Below are positions 22,056 to 32,167 of a stretch of 33,590 bases of DNA, one piece after another. Source of the DNA: Bacillota bacterium (GTDB taxonomy: Bacteria; Bacillota; Clostridia; CAKSNL01; HGM11501); NCBI GenBank assembly GCA_030705805.1, contig JAUZPY010000012.1, positions 1 to 33,590 on the forward strand, read 5' to 3'. Below the pieces are notes generated by a model, which saw only the letters and a program-made list of their open reading frames with translations, did no database searches and was not told the DNA's origin. Every line of letters begins with the position of its first letter. Within the stretch, counting starts at the first letter, position 1. Position numbers and translations under genes: made by a program.

Positions 22056-22502
22056 ATGAAAAAAACATCAGCGCTGCTTTTAGCAACAGTTCTCTGCATA
22101 AGCCTTACTGCCTGCTCCGGAGTGAAAAAGGAAAAGGTTGTTAACGACAAAGGGGAAAAAATTACGGTTACATATGTTACAAAGGCAACTCCTTCAAAAT
22201 TTGAACCTTTTGAGAAAGCCTTAAAAGAAAAGGGCTACACTTTTACATCAAAAGATAAAGATGCAACTATAATTTCAGGTGCTGTTAAGAGCAAAATGTA
22301 TATTTTAAACGATAACCGCAGTATTGAAATATATCAGTTTGACATTAATTCTGAAGCTTATAAAGAAGCTGTTATAGCAAACAAGATTCATATGAGTTAT
22401 GGCGAAAAAGGCGTGGACCTTAATACTGTATTTAATGATGAGTATGCTATAATACCTGCAAATGACAAGGAGCTTACCGGGATTTTTTCAAGCCTTGAAT
22501 AA
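22056..22502 (+). CDS. putative lipoprotein of unknown function
   Basis: 148 residues. The N-terminus is a lipoprotein signal (MKK, hydrophobic stretch, lipobox LTAC with C20 as the lipidated residue). The mature part is small and soluble-looking, with a KEKVVNDKGEKITVTYV strand pattern and a lysine-rich alpha/beta body; it resembles small clostridial surface lipoproteins but no named family is recognised. The ATG at 22056 has AGGAGG. It has its own promoter and terminator, so it is monocistronic. Confidence 0.85.
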   Translation: MKKTSALLLATVLCISLTACSGVKKEKVVNDKGEKITVTYVTKATPSKFEPFEKALKEKGYTFTSKDKDATIISGAVKSKMYILNDNRSIEIYQFDINSEAYKEAVIANKIHMSYGEKGVDLNTVFNDEYAIIPANDKELTGIFSSLE

Positions 22503-22509
22503 ATACAAT

Positions 22510-22535
22510 GAGCGCCTTTAAGGGGCGCTTTTTTG
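22510..22535 (+). terminator. intrinsic terminator of the lipoprotein gene
   Basis: GAGCGCC and GGGCGCT enclose a short TTTAA loop and are followed by TTTTTTG. Confidence 0.88.
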
Positions 22536-22624
22536 TTTAAATGACACTTTATTTTTTGAATAAAATGGGTTATAATTAGTTAGGCATAAGGGAGTAGAAC
22601 TAAAATATATAATGAGGTGTTATA

Positions 22625-23752
22625 ATGAATTTTAAAAAATTGGAAGATTTTTTAAATTACATAACACAGTGGAGAATACCCGGCTGTGATATGGCGGTGT
22701 ATTACAAAGGTGGTATAGTATTTAGGCACATGTCAGGCTACCGAGATAAGGAAAACAAAATACCCATGGATGGCAGTGAGCTGTTTAATATATACTCCGC
22801 CAGTAAGGTAATAACCTGCGCTACTGCACTTACGCTTTTAGAACAGGGAAAATTTCTTTTGACTGATCCCTTGTACGAATATATACCGGAATTTAAAGAT
22901 GTTATGGTTAAAAGGGGAAAAGAACTGATAAAGCCTGAAAGGCCTATAGAGATAAGGCACCTTTTCTCCATGAGTGCGGGACTGGATTATGATATTAACA
23001 TGCCTTCAATCCTAGAAGTAAAAGAAAAGACAAAGGGAAGATGCCCCACACTTGAGACCGTTAAAGCAATGGCAAAAAAATCTCTTTTATTTGAGCCTGG
23101 AGCTCACTGGAACTACAGCCTTTGCCATGATGTGCTCGGAGGGCTTATTGAAGTAATCTCCGGAAAAACCTTTGGAGAATATCTTAATGAAGCCATATTA
23201 GAACCCCTCAATATGAAAAATACGGGTTTTGGCGTTAATGATGAAATATTCAACCGAATGGCAAAGCAATATAGGTTTATAGATGAGAAGAACGATACCG
23301 AACTTATTCCTGCCCAAAATGTAGTGTATAGACTTGGGACAGAGTATGAAAGCGGCGGGGCAGGGTTATATTCCAGTGTGGAAGATTATATGAAGTTTGC
23401 ATCGAGCCTTGCTTGCTACGGAAAATACGGAAATACTCAAGTGTTAAGCCGGGCTGCAATTGATCTGATGCGCGAAAATCAGCTTGATGAACAGGGACTT
23501 AGAGATTTTATATGGCCTCAGCTTACAGGATACGGATACGGACTTGGAGTTCGCACAATGATGGACAGGTCTAAGGGTGCCCTATCTCCAATCGGTGAAT
23601 TCGGCTGGTGCGGAGCTGCAGGCTGTTATGTCCTCATTGACCCATTAAATAATCTGGCAGTATTCTATGCCCAGCATCTTTTGAATAACCAGGAGGCTTT
23701 TGTTCATCCGAGGCTTAGAAATATAGTGTACGCATGTCTTGACGCAGAATAG
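22625..23752 (+). CDS. serine hydrolase, class C beta-lactamase/penicillin-binding fold (S12-like)
   Basis: 375 residues. The catalytic SxxK is S58-A-S-K61 in IYSASKVITCATALTLLEQGK, followed by DPLYEYIPEF and the RHLFSMSAGLDYD segment common in this family. The second motif is WNYSLCHDVLGGLIE, where YSL replaces the usual YSN. GEFGWCGAAGCY near the C-terminus stands in for the third (H/K)xG motif. There is no signal peptide, so it is cytoplasmic, which makes a beta-lactam resistance role unlikely; esterase or peptidase activity is more plausible. The ATG at 22625 follows GAGGTG. Confidence 0.9.
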   Translation: MNFKKLEDFLNYITQWRIPGCDMAVYYKGGIVFRHMSGYRDKENKIPMDGSELFNIYSASKVITCATALTLLEQGKFLLTDPLYEYIPEFKDVMVKRGKELIKPERPIEIRHLFSMSAGLDYDINMPSILEVKEKTKGRCPTLETVKAMAKKSLLFEPGAHWNYSLCHDVLGGLIEVISGKTFGEYLNEAILEPLNMKNTGFGVNDEIFNRMAKQYRFIDEKNDTELIPAQNVVYRLGTEYESGGAGLYSSVEDYMKFASSLACYGKYGNTQVLSRAAIDLMRENQLDEQGLRDFIWPQLTGYGYGLGVRTMMDRSKGALSPIGEFGWCGAAGCYVLIDPLNNLAVFYAQHLLNNQEAFVHPRLRNIVYACLDAE

Positions 23753-23877
23753 AAATGAAAAGTTGTTGATTTTTCCGGCTTTCTTGCTTCATATGACGGT
23801 ATGGAATTTGAAATTTAATATTTAATATAACTAATAAAGGCTCTAATATATTGAGGGTTTTTATTTTAGCGAGGTAA

Positions 23878-24423
<546 letters not shown>

Positions 24424-24439
24424 TTTTTACCTTGGATGT

Positions 24440-24480
24440 ATACTATTCTCCATCTAAAAACTTTTCAGATGGAATAGTAT
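24440..24480 (+). terminator. long hairpin behind pyrR, probable terminator
   Basis: ATACTATT..CCATCT (24440-24455) pairs with AGATGGAATAGTAT (24467-24480): 14 bp with a 2-nt bulge and an 11-nt loop. The following TATTTTTACG is a weak T-tract, so termination is likely but not certain. Confidence 0.55.
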
Positions 24481-24514
24481 CAGCTGTATTTTTACGTATG
24501 AGTAGGTGATAACT

Positions 24515-25324
24515 TTGAGAAAACTGGGAATAACGCAGCTGCATGACGCTAAACCGAGAGCTTTGGCAGTTGATCAGATAAAAATGATTAAGGATGTGGG
24601 ATTTGATCTCTGTTCATTTAAATATTATAACAATGAACCGATAGAGCTTTATGCTAATGAAGCAGCAAAATGCGGTATTGGAATTGAGGCTTTGCACGCA
24701 AAAAACATAGATGCAAACAGCCTTTGGAAAGAAAACGAAGGCACAAAAGGTTATATAGATATTATTAAAAAGACCATTGATACTTGCCATGATTTTAATA
24801 TAGGCAAGATGGTTATGCATACAATGCTTGATAACAATCCTCCGCCTGTAAGCGAATTCGGAATCAATAATTTTCTTATGATTGCTTCTTATGCAAAGGA
24901 ACATAATGTACATATAGCCTTTGAAAACATGGAGACACCCGAGCATATAAAGGCAGTATTAAACGCAGTGAAAGATAATTATCACGGCCTTTGCTGGGAC
25001 TGCGGCCATAATTACGGCTATACTCCAAATTTTGATGTTATGTCAATACTTGGGGATCGTCTTATGGCTACCCATATACATGATAACTTTGGCTTAGCCA
25101 GAGATTGGGATCATTGGTATGAGGCTGATATTCACCTTTTGCCTTTTGACGGCAACTATGACTTTAAAACCTATGCAGCAAAAATAAAAGAAAGCGGATA
25201 TAAAGGGCCCTTAACCTTTGAACTTAGTACTGAAGGGAAGAAGGAGTATGGGCTAATGAGCCTTTTGGAATTTTTTCAAGCAGCCTATAAAAGAGCCTGC
25301 GTTATAAGAGATATGTGTGAGTAA
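24515..25324 (+). CDS. sugar phosphate isomerase/epimerase-like TIM-barrel protein
   Basis: About 269 residues of the xylose isomerase-like (AP endonuclease 2) TIM barrel. Expected metal ligands are visible at the ends of strands: Glu in IAFENMET, Asp and His in CWDCGHNYG, His in THIHDN, and Glu in LTFELS. The HIHDNFG...HLLPFDG pattern is typical of hexulose/inosose-type isomerases, but the substrate is not known. The TTG at 24515 is favoured over the GTG at 24506, which is part of the TAGGTGATA ribosome binding site. It is a single gene between the pyrR hairpin and a strong terminator; the sugar-linked genes further right are on other transcripts. Confidence 0.88.
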   Translation: MRKLGITQLHDAKPRALAVDQIKMIKDVGFDLCSFKYYNNEPIELYANEAAKCGIGIEALHAKNIDANSLWKENEGTKGYIDIIKKTIDTCHDFNIGKMVMHTMLDNNPPPVSEFGINNFLMIASYAKEHNVHIAFENMETPEHIKAVLNAVKDNYHGLCWDCGHNYGYTPNFDVMSILGDRLMATHIHDNFGLARDWDHWYEADIHLLPFDGNYDFKTYAAKIKESGYKGPLTFELSTEGKKEYGLMSLLEFFQAAYKRACVIRDMCE

Positions 25325-25330
25325 AAGTAA

Positions 25331-25374
25331 AAAAAGCTGATGAACGAACCCTAGGGTTCGTTCATCAGCTTTTT
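25331..25374. terminator. perfect 44-nt palindrome, bidirectional terminator
   Basis: The 22 bases from 25331 are the exact reverse complement of the 22 bases ending at 25374, with the centre at CCCTAGGG and terminal A5/T5 runs. It lies between convergent genes and should stop transcription both ways. Confidence 0.85.
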
Positions 25375-25387
25375 CTTTATCAAGTAG

Positions 25388-26191
25388 CTACAAGTTAATC
25401 TCTATAGTACCGTCCTTCATTACATAATGCTCTTTAACTCCGAGCTTATCCATCCAAGCTCTTGTTTTTAACGTTGCGTATGGGCCTGTGCCGGGGCCTT
25501 TTCCCATATCATTTTCCCAAAGCCATAAAGGAGTGCACCATAAGCAGGCTTTAGGATTTAAATATTTATAAACATCCTCCGGTGCGCCGTTTTGCCCATG
25601 ATGTGAAAGCTGCAGATAATCGGAAGCGAGATATTCTTTTGAATATGCATTTATAAGCCTCCTGCCGCCCTCAATACCTAAGTCGCCCATGATGAGTACC
25701 TTTTTTCCGTTAACCGTAAACATAAAAGCTGCTGAACTGTTGTTGCTGGCATTTTGAGTAACAGAGGGATCAAAAGTTATGAGGACTTCAACGTTTATCC
25801 TGCCAAAGGAAAACCTGTCTCCCTTTTCAATTTTATGATGCGTAGGTATATCTAAAGATTCAAACTCTTCAAGGCAGGCTATATCTCTTGGATCATAGGT
25901 TCTTATAAAATCGGAAGAAGGAAAATTAAAGTATACATTTTGAATAGCAATATCTTTATGGTTTTTTATAATATCTTTAAATACACTTATATGATCTGAA
26001 TGAGGATGAGTTAAAAACCATCCTGATATTACCGGATTTTCGCCGCCTAAGGATTTTAACAAGCGGACAACATATGAGGCTTCGGAAGGAGTTCCGCCGT
26101 CGACCATCACCAGATGACCATCCTCATCCTTAAAAATATAGCCCATCATCTGGCGATGAGCTTGGTTAGCAAGTTGGTAAATTTCTGCCAT
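25388..26191 (-). CDS. metallo-beta-lactamase fold hydrolase
   Basis: 267 residues. The zinc motif HxHxDH is T-H62-P-H64-S-D66-H67, preceded by the strand VDGGTPSE; the later ligands are the Asp in VLIMGDLGIEGG and the His pair in LQLSHHGQNG. The SHHGQ and MGDLG pattern is like ComEC-type/DNA-internalisation-related MBL domains, and the protein is soluble with no signal peptide. The substrate is unknown. The ATG at 26191 follows GGGGTGG; a much longer in-frame extension to 26488 would run through the divergent GH78 promoter and is rejected. Divergent from the rhamnosidase operon. Confidence 0.9.
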   Translation of the reverse strand: MAEIYQLANQAHRQMMGYIFKDEDGHLVMVDGGTPSEASYVVRLLKSLGGENPVISGWFLTHPHSDHISVFKDIIKNHKDIAIQNVYFNFPSSDFIRTYDPRDIACLEEFESLDIPTHHKIEKGDRFSFGRINVEVLITFDPSVTQNASNNSSAAFMFTVNGKKVLIMGDLGIEGGRRLINAYSKEYLASDYLQLSHHGQNGAPEDVYKYLNPKACLWCTPLWLWENDMGKGPGTGPYATLKTRAWMDKLGVKEHYVMKDGTIEINL

Positions 26192-26231
26192 AAAACCACC
26201 CCAAAAGAGATTATAACATAGTCTAATTCTG

Positions 26232-26260
26232 TTGACAATAGTATTTGAAAGGTATATAAT
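26232..26260 (+). promoter_or_regulatory. consensus promoter of the rhamnosidase-lemA-htpX operon
   Basis: TTGACA (26232-26237), 17-bp spacer, TATAAT (26255-26260): a consensus sigma-A promoter. The first start codon is 38 bases beyond the -10 box. No operator palindrome is evident. Confidence 0.88.
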
Positions 26261-26297
26261 TTTTATTAGTGTATATGGGAAAAAAGGAGTGCTTTTA

Positions 26298-28457
26298 ATG
26301 GCTTTTGAGGCAGATTGGATAGCTCCGGCAGCCGAGTACGACAGAGATTCGGCAATAATTTTTTTAAAAAATTTTAAAACAAAAAATAAAATTTCTTCGG
26401 CAAAACTTTTAGTAACCTGCCTTGGTGTATATGAGGCAAGAATCAACGGGTCAAGGGTAGGAGAATTTATTTTGGCCCCGGGCTTCACTGCATATCAAAA
26501 AAGGCTTCAATATCAGGAATATGATGCTACAAAAATGCTGAAAGCAAACAATATACTTGAAATTGAAGTGGGTACCGGCTGGTACAGAGGAAAAATTGCC
26601 AAAAAGGCGCCTAAGCTTTATGATGCACCATGCGGACTTATTGCACAGCTTAATGTAGAATATGCTGACGGAAGCACGGATGTTATTGCGACAGATGAAA
26701 GCTGGAAAACCAAAAGAAGCCAAGTTTTGTTTTCTGACATATATGATGGAGAGACCTGTGATGCAACTTTTACTGACAAAAAAGCCCGCTTTGCGAAAAA
26801 ATTAGAATGGACAAGAAAGATTTTAATTCCCGAGGAGGGCGAAATTGTAAAAGAACATGAAAGGCTTAAACCCACCCTTTTTAAAACACCAAAAGGTGAA
26901 AGAGTACTCGATTTTGGACAAAACATGACCGGCTATGTGGAAATTGAACTTGATGCTCACGCAGGGGATGAAATTATTTTTGATTGCGCCGAGGTTCTTG
27001 ATGCCGAAGGTAATTACTATCGCGATAACTATAGAGAGGCCGCCGCAAAAATCCATTATATCTGCTGTGAAGGTCATAATTTATATAACCCTAAATTTAC
27101 ATTTATGGGATTTAGGTACATGCGTTTGTTAAAATATCCGGGAAGAGTAAATCCTGATGCATTTACAGGCATTTGTGTATACTCGGATATCAAGCAAACG
27201 GGTTATTTAAAAAGCTCAAATAAAAACTTAAATAGACTTTTTGAAAATATTTTCTGGGGCCAAAAGGATAACTATTTAGATATTCCTACAGATTGCCCTC
27301 AAAGAAGTGAGCGTATGGGCTGGACAGGTGACGCTCAAGTTTTTGCACGGACTGCCAGCTATAACTTTGATGTGGAAAAGTTTTACACTAAATGGCTAAG
27401 CGATATGACGGCAGAAGCTTCCGATATAGGGCAGATACCTAAAATTGTACCTCAGATATGGGCTGAATCAGAGGGAATGAAAAGCTGGGCATTTAATAAC
27501 AGCTCTGCTTGGGGCGATGCATCAACAGTTTGCCCTTGGGAAATGTATCTTACATACGGAAATCCTGATATATTAAAACGCCAATATAAGACAATGACAG
27601 GCTGGGTTGATTATATAACAGGAGTCACAAAGGATAAGTATTTATGGACCGGTCATTTTCAATATGGTGACTGGCTGGGTATCGATGCGCCGGAAGGCAG
27701 CTATGAAGGAGCAAGCAATAAGGACTTAATAGCTGCGGCCTTCTATGCATATTCCACTTCTCTTGTTATTAAGGCAGGAAAGATCCTGAAAAAAAACGTT
27801 ACGAAATATGAAGAGCTTTACAAAAATATTGTAAAAACCTTTAGAGAAACATTTCCGGAATATAAAACTCAGACAGAGTATGCTTTGGCACTGCACTTTA
27901 ACCTTGCAAAGGACAAAGCAAAAGAAGCAAAAAAACTTGCTGATATGGTAATATCAAACGGCAATAAACTTACAACGGGCTTTGTAGGCACTCCTTATCT
28001 GCTGCATGCACTGTCTGAAAACGGCTATGCCGACGTAGCATATAGCCTCTTGCTTCAGGAAGAATATCCTTCGTGGCTTTTCAGCGTAAGAATGGGTGCA
28101 ACCACAATATGGGAGCATTGGGACGGCAAGAAGGAAGACGGAAGCTTCTGGAGTGATAAGATGAACTCCTTTAATCACTATGCTTACGGCGCTGTGGCTG
28201 ACTGGGTTTACGGTGTGGCCGCAGGGATTAATAGAGTAGAGGAAGCTCCCGGCTTTAAGGAAATAGTAATTAAACCTGTTCCCGACAAAAGGCTGTCATG
28301 GCTTGAAGCTTCTATCAAGACACGCTGCGGACTGGTTTCATCCAAATGGGTGTACGAAGGAGATAAGGTAAGGTATGAGATAACAACACCTTCACCGGCA
28401 ACAATTATAATTGAAGGCAAAACCTATAGAGTAAAAGAAGGGACCTATTTATTTTAA
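26298..28457 (+). CDS. GH78 alpha-L-rhamnosidase, copy 1
   Basis: 719 residues, without signal peptide, so intracellular. Order: N-terminal beta-sandwich (ADWIAPA...CLGVYEARINGSRVG...[15 protein letters not shown]), central rhamnosidase domains, (alpha/alpha)6 catalytic barrel, C-terminal beta-sandwich. The signature DCPQR-S-ER-M-GWTGDAQ has Ser337 where the family usually has Asp; the downstream Glu and Asp and the late Glu in TTIWEHWDG are kept. It should release terminal L-rhamnose from imported glycosides, though the Ser may shift specificity. Start ATG 26298 after AAAAGGAG. The paralogue starts 12 bases after the stop, and the last 150 residues of the two are nearly identical. Confidence 0.88.
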   Translation: MAFEADWIAPAAEYDRDSAIIFLKNFKTKNKISSAKLLVTCLGVYEARINGSRVGEFILAPGFTAYQKRLQYQEYDATKMLKANNILEIEVGTGWYRGKIAKKAPKLYDAPCGLIAQLNVEYADGSTDVIATDESWKTKRSQVLFSDIYDGETCDATFTDKKARFAKKLEWTRKILIPEEGEIVKEHERLKPTLFKTPKGERVLDFGQNMTGYVEIELDAHAGDEIIFDCAEVLDAEGNYYRDNYREAAAKIHYICCEGHNLYNPKFTFMGFRYMRLLKYPGRVNPDAFTGICVYSDIKQTGYLKSSNKNLNRLFENIFWGQKDNYLDIPTDCPQRSERMGWTGDAQVFARTASYNFDVEKFYTKWLSDMTAEASDIGQIPKIVPQIWAESEGMKSWAFNNSSAWGDASTVCPWEMYLTYGNPDILKRQYKTMTGWVDYITGVTKDKYLWTGHFQYGDWLGIDAPEGSYEGASNKDLIAAAFYAYSTSLVIKAGKILKKNVTKYEELYKNIVKTFRETFPEYKTQTEYALALHFNLAKDKAKEAKKLADMVISNGNKLTTGFVGTPYLLHALSENGYADVAYSLLLQEEYPSWLFSVRMGATTIWEHWDGKKEDGSFWSDKMNSFNHYAYGAVADWVYGVAAGINRVEEAPGFKEIVIKPVPDKRLSWLEASIKTRCGLVSSKWVYEGDKVRYEITTPSPATIIIEGKTYRVKEGTYLF

Positions 28458-28469
28458 GGGGGGATTAAT

Positions 28470-30629
28470 TTGATTAAGGAAGCGGATTGGATAACGCCGT
28501 CAGCAACATACGAAGACCATGCGGCAGTAGTATACTTTAAGGATTTTAAGGCTAAGGGTAAAATTACTGAAGCTAAGCTTTATACAACTTGTCTTGGAGT
28601 TTATGAAGCAAAGCTAAACGGGGAAAGAATAAGCAATTATTATCTTGCACCCGGCTGGACAGCTTACCATTCCAGACTTCAATATCAAGAATATGACGTA
28701 ACAAAAATGCTGAAAGGGACAAATAAACTGGAAATAGAAGTGGGAGACGGTTGGATAAGAGGCAGGGTTGCCATGAAAGTGCCGAAATTTTTAAAGACTC
28801 CCTCTGCAGTATTAGCCAGCCTTTACATAAAATATGATGACGGTACTGAGGAAAACATAATAACAGATGAAACCTGGAACACTAAGAGAAGCAATATTTC
28901 TTTTAATGAGTTGTATGATGGTGAAACCTGTGACGCCAATTTTAAGGATACAAAACCTGAGAAGGCAAAGCTATTAAAATGGTCCAAAAGCATTCTTATC
29001 CCTCAGGAAGGCGAATTTATTACAGAGCATGAAAGATTAAAGCCCATTTTAATTACGGCACCAAACGGCGAAAAGATTCTGGATTTCGGTCAAAACATGA
29101 CAGGATATGTGGAAATCGAACTTGACGCTAAAGTCGGAGACAGAGTAATATTAGATTGCGGAGAGGTTTTAGATGCAGACGGAAACTTCTATAGGGATAA
29201 TTACAGGTCGGCACTTGCAAAAATAGACTATACTTGCTGTGATGGACATAATGTATATAAGCCCAGGCTGACTTTTTACGGGTTCCGGTATTTAAGAGTG
29301 CTTAAGTATCCCGGCAAAATTGATCCGTCAAGCTTTACCGGTATCTGCGTATATTCGGATATTAAGAAAACGGGACATTTAGAATGTTCGAATAAACTTT
29401 TAAACAGGCTGTTTGATAATATTTTCTGGGGTCAAAAGGATAATTACTTGGATATTCCCACAGATTGCCCTCAGAGAGATGAACGCAACGGCTGGGCAGG
29501 TGATGCACAAGTTTTCACAAGAACAGCCAGCTATAATTACGACGTTTATAAGTTTTTTGATAAATGGCTTCAGGATATGGCAGCGGAACAGCATAAAGAC
29601 GGAGAGGTCTTCCAGTTTGCGCCCAGAGGAACAATGACTTACAAGGACATTATGAGTCTGCCTTACCAAAATAGTGCGGCCTGGGGTGATGCCGCAACAA
29701 TTTGCCCGTGGGAAATATACATGACCTATGGTAATATAGAAATACTTAAGAAAAATTATAAAATGATGTCAGGCTGGGTTGATTATATTACAGGGGCAAC
29801 AAAGGATAAGTATTTATGGACTGGGCACTTCCATTACGGTGATTGGCTGGGAGTTGATGCTCCGGAAGGCAGCTATGAAGGAAAAAGTAATAAGGAGCTT
29901 ATTGCTACAGCTTATTATGCATATTCTACTTCCCTTGTAATTAAAGCCGGAAAGCTGCTTAAAAAAGATGTTTCAAAATATGAGGAGCTTTATAAAAACA
30001 TTGTAAAGGCTTTCAGGAAGACTTTCCCCTCCTATCAGACGCAAACTGAGCATGCTATAGCTTTGCACTTTGATTTGGCTAAGGACAAAAAGTCTACGGC
30101 AGATTCTCTTGCAAAAATGGTAAAGGAAAATGGAAATAAGCTTACAACCGGATTTGTTGGTACACCATGCCTTTTACACGCACTGTCTGAAAACGGCTAT
30201 GCTGATGTAGCATATAGCCTCTTGCTTCAGGAAGAATATCCTTCGTGGCTTTTTAGCGTAAGGATGGGTGCAACAACCATTTGGGAACATTGGGACGGCA
30301 AGAAGGAAGATGGAAGCTTCTGGAGTGAAAAGATGAACTCCTTTAACCACTATGCTTACGGTGCTGTAGCTGACTGGGTTTACGGCGTGGCCGCAGGGAT
30401 TAACAGAGTAGAGGAAGCTCCAGGCTTTAAGGAAATAGTGATTAAACCTGTTCCTGATAAAAGGCTGTCTTGGCTTGAAGCTTCAATTGATACAAGATGT
30501 GGCGTTGTTTCATCCAAATGGGTTTATGAGGGCGATAAGGTAAGATATGAGATAACCACTCCTTCACCGGCGACAATTGTAATAGAAGGTAAAACTTACA
30601 AAGTGGGAAAAGGTACATATATATTTTAA
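28470..30629 (+). CDS. GH78 alpha-L-rhamnosidase, copy 2
   Basis: 719 residues, the same length and domain order as copy 1, with no signal peptide. The catalytic signature is canonical: [16 protein letters not shown] with D337, then [15 protein letters not shown] and [18 protein letters not shown]. It probably hydrolyses terminal alpha-L-rhamnosides in the cytoplasm. It starts at TTG (28470) after a GGGGGG ribosome binding site. The amino halves of the copies differ at many positions while their 3' parts match closely even at DNA level, suggesting gene conversion after duplication. The gene is followed by lemA after only 35 bases without a terminator. Confidence 0.9.
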   Translation: MIKEADWITPSATYEDHAAVVYFKDFKAKGKITEAKLYTTCLGVYEAKLNGERISNYYLAPGWTAYHSRLQYQEYDVTKMLKGTNKLEIEVGDGWIRGRVAMKVPKFLKTPSAVLASLYIKYDDGTEENIITDETWNTKRSNISFNELYDGETCDANFKDTKPEKAKLLKWSKSILIPQEGEFITEHERLKPILITAPNGEKILDFGQNMTGYVEIELDAKVGDRVILDCGEVLDADGNFYRDNYRSALAKIDYTCCDGHNVYKPRLTFYGFRYLRVLKYPGKIDPSSFTGICVYSDIKKTGHLECSNKLLNRLFDNIFWGQKDNYLDIPTDCPQRDERNGWAGDAQVFTRTASYNYDVYKFFDKWLQDMAAEQHKDGEVFQFAPRGTMTYKDIMSLPYQNSAAWGDAATICPWEIYMTYGNIEILKKNYKMMSGWVDYITGATKDKYLWTGHFHYGDWLGVDAPEGSYEGKSNKELIATAYYAYSTSLVIKAGKLLKKDVSKYEELYKNIVKAFRKTFPSYQTQTEHAIALHFDLAKDKKSTADSLAKMVKENGNKLTTGFVGTPCLLHALSENGYADVAYSLLLQEEYPSWLFSVRMGATTIWEHWDGKKEDGSFWSEKMNSFNHYAYGAVADWVYGVAAGINRVEEAPGFKEIVIKPVPDKRLSWLEASIDTRCGVVSSKWVYEGDKVRYEITTPSPATIVIEGKTYKVGKGTYIF

Positions 30630-30664
30630 AATTAGTAAAAATAATAAAAAAGGAGTTGTTTTTT

Positions 30665-31213
30665 ATGGGATGGATAATCTTAGTAATTGTTGCAATTATA
30701 GTAATTTACATTATAGCGGCATATAACAATTTAATTACTTTAAAAAATCGTGCGGAAAATGGCTGGGCACAAATTGATACACAGCTGCAGAGAAGATTCG
30801 ACCTTATACCTAATTTGGTTGAAACGGTTAAAGGCTATGCAGCACATGAGAAGGAATTATTTGAAAAGGTAACAGCTGCCCGTGCAGGAATGGCCAACGC
30901 TAAAACAGTAGCAGAGAAGGCAGAAGCAGATAATGTTTTGTCCGGAACATTAAAATCTTTATTTGCAGTCGCAGAAGCATATCCGGATCTTAAAGCAAAT
31001 TCAAACTTTAAAGAACTTCAGATTGAACTGACTAATACGGAAAATAAGATTTCCTTTGCGCGCCAGTTCTATAATGATACGGTTACTCGCTTTAATACAG
31101 CCTTGCAGGTATTTCCTAAAAATATAATAGCAAATATATTTCATTTTTCTAAGAAGGAATACTTTGAAACAACGGAAGAAAATGTAAGAGAGGCTCCGAA
31201 GGTAGAGTTTTAA
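30665..31213 (+). CDS. lemA: LemA family protein
   Basis: 182 residues. One N-terminal membrane helix ([22 protein letters not shown]) with a short outside end, then a long coiled helical domain: [45 protein letters not shown], then [22 protein letters not shown]. These are hallmark LemA segments. LemA-HtpX gene pairs are common and are thought to act together in membrane-protein quality control. The ATG at 30665 is favoured over the TTG at 30656, which would be too close to AAAAAGGAG. It lies in the rhamnosidase transcript, 35 bases after copy 2 and 13 before htpX. Confidence 0.93.
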   Translation: MGWIILVIVAIIVIYIIAAYNNLITLKNRAENGWAQIDTQLQRRFDLIPNLVETVKGYAAHEKELFEKVTAARAGMANAKTVAEKAEADNVLSGTLKSLFAVAEAYPDLKANSNFKELQIELTNTENKISFARQFYNDTVTRFNTALQVFPKNIIANIFHFSKKEYFETTEENVREAPKVEF

Positions 31214-31226
31214 GAGGTGAACACCC

Positions 31227-32120
31227 TTGTTTGAAGTTATTACAAAAAATAAAGTTAAAACCGCAATTATTGTAGGTTTAATATTTGCTCTTATATCGGT
31301 CGTTGCGTATTATATTTCTTACGCACTGGGCTATGGTGAATATGCAATTATAATAGCGGTGCTGGTTTCCGTCCTGCTGTCTTTTTTCTCATATTGGTAT
31401 AGTGATAAAATGGTACTTAGTATGAGCGGAGCAAAAAAGGCTGAAGGAGAGGAAGGAAGAATTATAAGGAACGTTTTGGAGGGGCTTTGCGTATCATCGG
31501 GGCTTCCTATGCCTGAGATTTATATAATTAATGACCCGTCTCCAAATGCTTTTGCCACAGGGCGGAATCCTAAACATTCGGCTGTTGCAGTTACTACCGG
31601 GTTACTTTCTATGATGGATTATTATCAGCTTGAAGGTGTGCTTGCCCATGAAATGAGCCACATAAAAAATTACGATATATTATTGCAGACAATAGCTTCT
31701 GTAATGATTGGAGCTGTAATTATTGTATCTGACATATGGAGAAGAACATTGTTTTTTGGGGGCCGCCGCAGAAGAAGTGACAGGGATAACGGGGCCGGTG
31801 CTATTATTATGATAATTGGTCTTTTATTTGTAATTTTGGCGCCCATTGCAGGTCAGCTTCTCAAAATGGCTCTTAGCCGTAATAGAGAATATTTAGCGGA
31901 TGCTACGGCAATAGAATTTACAAGGAACCCTGAGGGTCTTGCCACGGCACTTGAAAAGCTTGGGGCAGCATCTACTCCGGTTGCAAGAGCAAATAACGCA
32001 ACAGCAGGCCTTTATATTACAAATCCTTTAAAGGCGGCTAGGGGAGAAGGATTAACAAATTTGTTTTCCACTCATCCGCCAATAGAAAAAAGGGTAGAGG
32101 CTATAAGGAGCATACACTAA
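31227..32120 (+). CDS. htpX: HtpX-like membrane zinc metalloprotease (M48B)
   Basis: 297 residues. Two N-terminal membrane helices, then a zinc protease domain with H141-E-M-S-H145, and two further helices flanking a basic loop (GGRRRRSDRD). The third ligand is the Glu in NREYLADA. HtpX degrades misfolded or damaged membrane proteins, with the active site facing the cytoplasm. It starts at TTG (31227) behind AAGAGGTGA. It is the last gene of the operon and ends at a strong terminator. Confidence 0.95.
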   Translation: MFEVITKNKVKTAIIVGLIFALISVVAYYISYALGYGEYAIIIAVLVSVLLSFFSYWYSDKMVLSMSGAKKAEGEEGRIIRNVLEGLCVSSGLPMPEIYIINDPSPNAFATGRNPKHSAVAVTTGLLSMMDYYQLEGVLAHEMSHIKNYDILLQTIASVMIGAVIIVSDIWRRTLFFGGRRRRSDRDNGAGAIIMIIGLLFVILAPIAGQLLKMALSRNREYLADATAIEFTRNPEGLATALEKLGAASTPVARANNATAGLYITNPLKAARGEGLTNLFSTHPPIEKRVEAIRSIH

Positions 32121-32136
32121 TAAAAAACAAAATATA

Positions 32137-32167
32137 GGGGCTTTAGCTTTTTGCTAAAGCCCCTTTT
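32137..32167 (+). terminator. intrinsic terminator of the rhamnosidase-lemA-htpX operon
   Basis: GGGGCTTTAGC (32137-32147) pairs exactly with GCTAAAGCCCC (32153-32163) around TTTTT, followed by TTTTG. Confidence 0.92.

Noticed and set aside
23826-23870. Attenuator or PyrR-binding element before pyrR
   Set aside because: GGCTC...GAGGG could pair only through three bases with mismatches; no PyrR loop consensus was found.
26192-26488. Upstream extension of the MBL-fold protein
   Set aside because: It would cover the consensus promoter and first 190 bases of the divergent rhamnosidase gene; a GGGGTGG site and ATG occur at 26191.
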